Shown here piece by piece: positions 63,363 through 64,000 of a stretch of DNA of 64,000 bases. The DNA is taken from contig JBGAGP010000007.1 in NCBI GenBank assembly GCA_044226685.1, positions 1-64,000 of the forward strand. The letters run 5' to 3'. Numbering within the stretch: position 1 is the first letter of the stretch; each line of letters opens with the position of its first letter. Below the pieces are notes generated by a model. It was not told the origin of the DNA and did not search any database. It saw only the letters and a list, made by a program, of their open reading frames with translations. The stretch comes from Dongia_A sp044226685 (GTDB lineage: Bacteria; Pseudomonadota; Alphaproteobacteria; Dongiales; Dongiaceae). Both the position numbers and the translations under genes were made by a program.

Positions 63363-64000
63363 TCATCGAGAGACACGGCCGAGCGCCGGATAGAGGCTTT
63401 GCAGCCGCCGGTAGGTGTCGCGCCACAGCGCGTATTTGGCATCGAGGGCCGCGGCATCGGCGGCATTCGGCGTGAAAACGCGGCCGCGCGCCACGTAGCG
63501 GCCGATCTCGCCCCAGTCCTGCAGCACACCGAGGCCCATGCCCGCCACAAACGCGGCGCCGAGACAGGAGCCGGGATGGCGGTCGATACGAGCGACCGGC
63601 CGGCCAAGCGCGTCGGCAGCGATCTGCAGCCACAGGTCGCTGGCCGCCCCGCCATCGGCAGCGAAGACCTGGGTGACGGCGAGGCCGCACTCGCCGAACA
63701 CGTCGACATGGTGGCGGAACCCGAACACCACGCCCTCCAGCGCCGCGCGCCAGACATGGCGCAGATCGTGGTGCAGGCCGAGGCCGACCAGGGTGCCGCG
63801 CGCATGCGGGTCCATCAGCGGCGTCTTCTCGCCCAGCACATAGGGCAGGAACAGCAACTCGCTCGTGGCCGGCACTTCGGACGCCTTGCGGTCGAGCCAC
63901 TGGTGGATGGACAGGCCCGCCTTGCCCGCGGCTTCCCGTTCACCGCCGGCCCAATTGGCCACGATCCAGTTGAGGAAGGTACCGCTGGCCGCCATGCAGC
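63363..64000 (-). CDS. FGGY family carbohydrate kinase, C-terminal part
   Basis: The last 212 residues of a xylulokinase/glycerol-kinase-type sugar kinase; the frame is open to the window edge, so the N-terminus lies beyond it. Visible are SELLFLPYVLGEKTPLMDPH, the adenosine motif QVFAADGGAASDLWLQIAAD and PGSCLGAAFVAGMGLGV from the FGGY_C ATPase domain. It resembles XylB-like members more than GlpK, but the sugar cannot be read from this half. It is separate from the iron island. Confidence 0.9.
   Translation of the reverse strand, partial: CMAASGTFLNWIVANWAGGEREAAGKAGLSIHQWLDRKASEVPATSELLFLPYVLGEKTPLMDPHARGTLVGLGLHHDLRHVWRAALEGVVFGFRHHVDVFGECGLAVTQVFAADGGAASDLWLQIAADALGRPVARIDRHPGSCLGAAFVAGMGLGVLQDWGEIGRYVARGRVFTPNAADAAALDAKYALWRDTYRRLQSLYPALGRVSR

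Overview
The window is high-GC bacterial chromosome with densely packed genes, short or overlapping junctions and no phage or plasmid backbone. Gene content and order point to an alphaproteobacterium, probably in the broad Rhodospirillales-like group. The main support is the ispH-thrB-rnhA run, the ctaC-ctaD-ctaB-ctaG-ctaE-DUF983-SURF1-thrC-M16 order, and an Hmu heme-uptake locus with HemP. The class is inferred from gene order and protein families; no rRNA is present to confirm it. I saw no tRNA, rRNA, CRISPR array or complete insertion sequence.

Layout. 1-5.9 kb: end of ispH, thrB, rnhA, a peroxiredoxin, a DsbD/ScsB-like thiol reductase, a YqgE protein and an acetyltransferase. 5.9-16.8 kb (minus strand): an aa3-type cytochrome c oxidase operon (ctaC, ctaD, ctaB, a small membrane protein, ctaG, ctaE, DUF983, SURF1), followed by an M32 carboxypeptidase, thrC and an M16 peptidase. 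17.2-26.3 kb: tldD, a methyltransferase, a large unknown membrane protein, then a cell-surface glycan or lipid group (GT2 transferase, asparagine synthase, flippase-like protein). 26.3-30.2 kb: a 15-bp tandem repeat, a membrane adenylate cyclase with a ferredoxin domain, a phytochelatin-synthase-like peptidase, a TPR lipoprotein-sized protein and a sulfite-oxidase-like enzyme.

30.4-40.0 kb is the most interesting part: a seven-gene one-carbon module. It encodes a 1156-residue flavoprotein resembling NfnB fused to NfnA, a DUF1638 protein, a small PF13769 protein, a MetV-like Fe-S protein, MetF, a methyl-H4folate:corrinoid methyltransferase (MtgA/AcsE-like) and a RACo-like corrinoid reductive activator. 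Together they look like the H4folate half of a corrinoid demethylation pathway, with its own electron-transfer proteins. The methyl-donor-specific methyltransferase and the corrinoid protein are not in the window.

40.2-49.0 kb: greB, then a minus-strand group (Lon-like protease, universal stress protein, CBS-domain site-2 protease, hemN) that looks like a stress or low-oxygen set, then a DMT transporter and a serine hydrolase. 49.0-63.3 kb (all minus strand) is an iron island. A Fur-box-preceded operon encodes imelysin, multicopper oxidase, di-heme oxidoreductase, a second imelysin and DUF1513. Next to it are the heme-uptake genes exbB-exbD-tonB, hemP, hmuR, hmuTUV and an IsdG-type heme monooxygenase, with a second Fur-like box between tonB and hemP. 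The hmuR reading frame is broken by a short deletion in the plug domain. The window ends inside a FGGY sugar kinase.

Several intergenic spaces carry two families of palindromic, REP-like repeats, often as inverted pairs.
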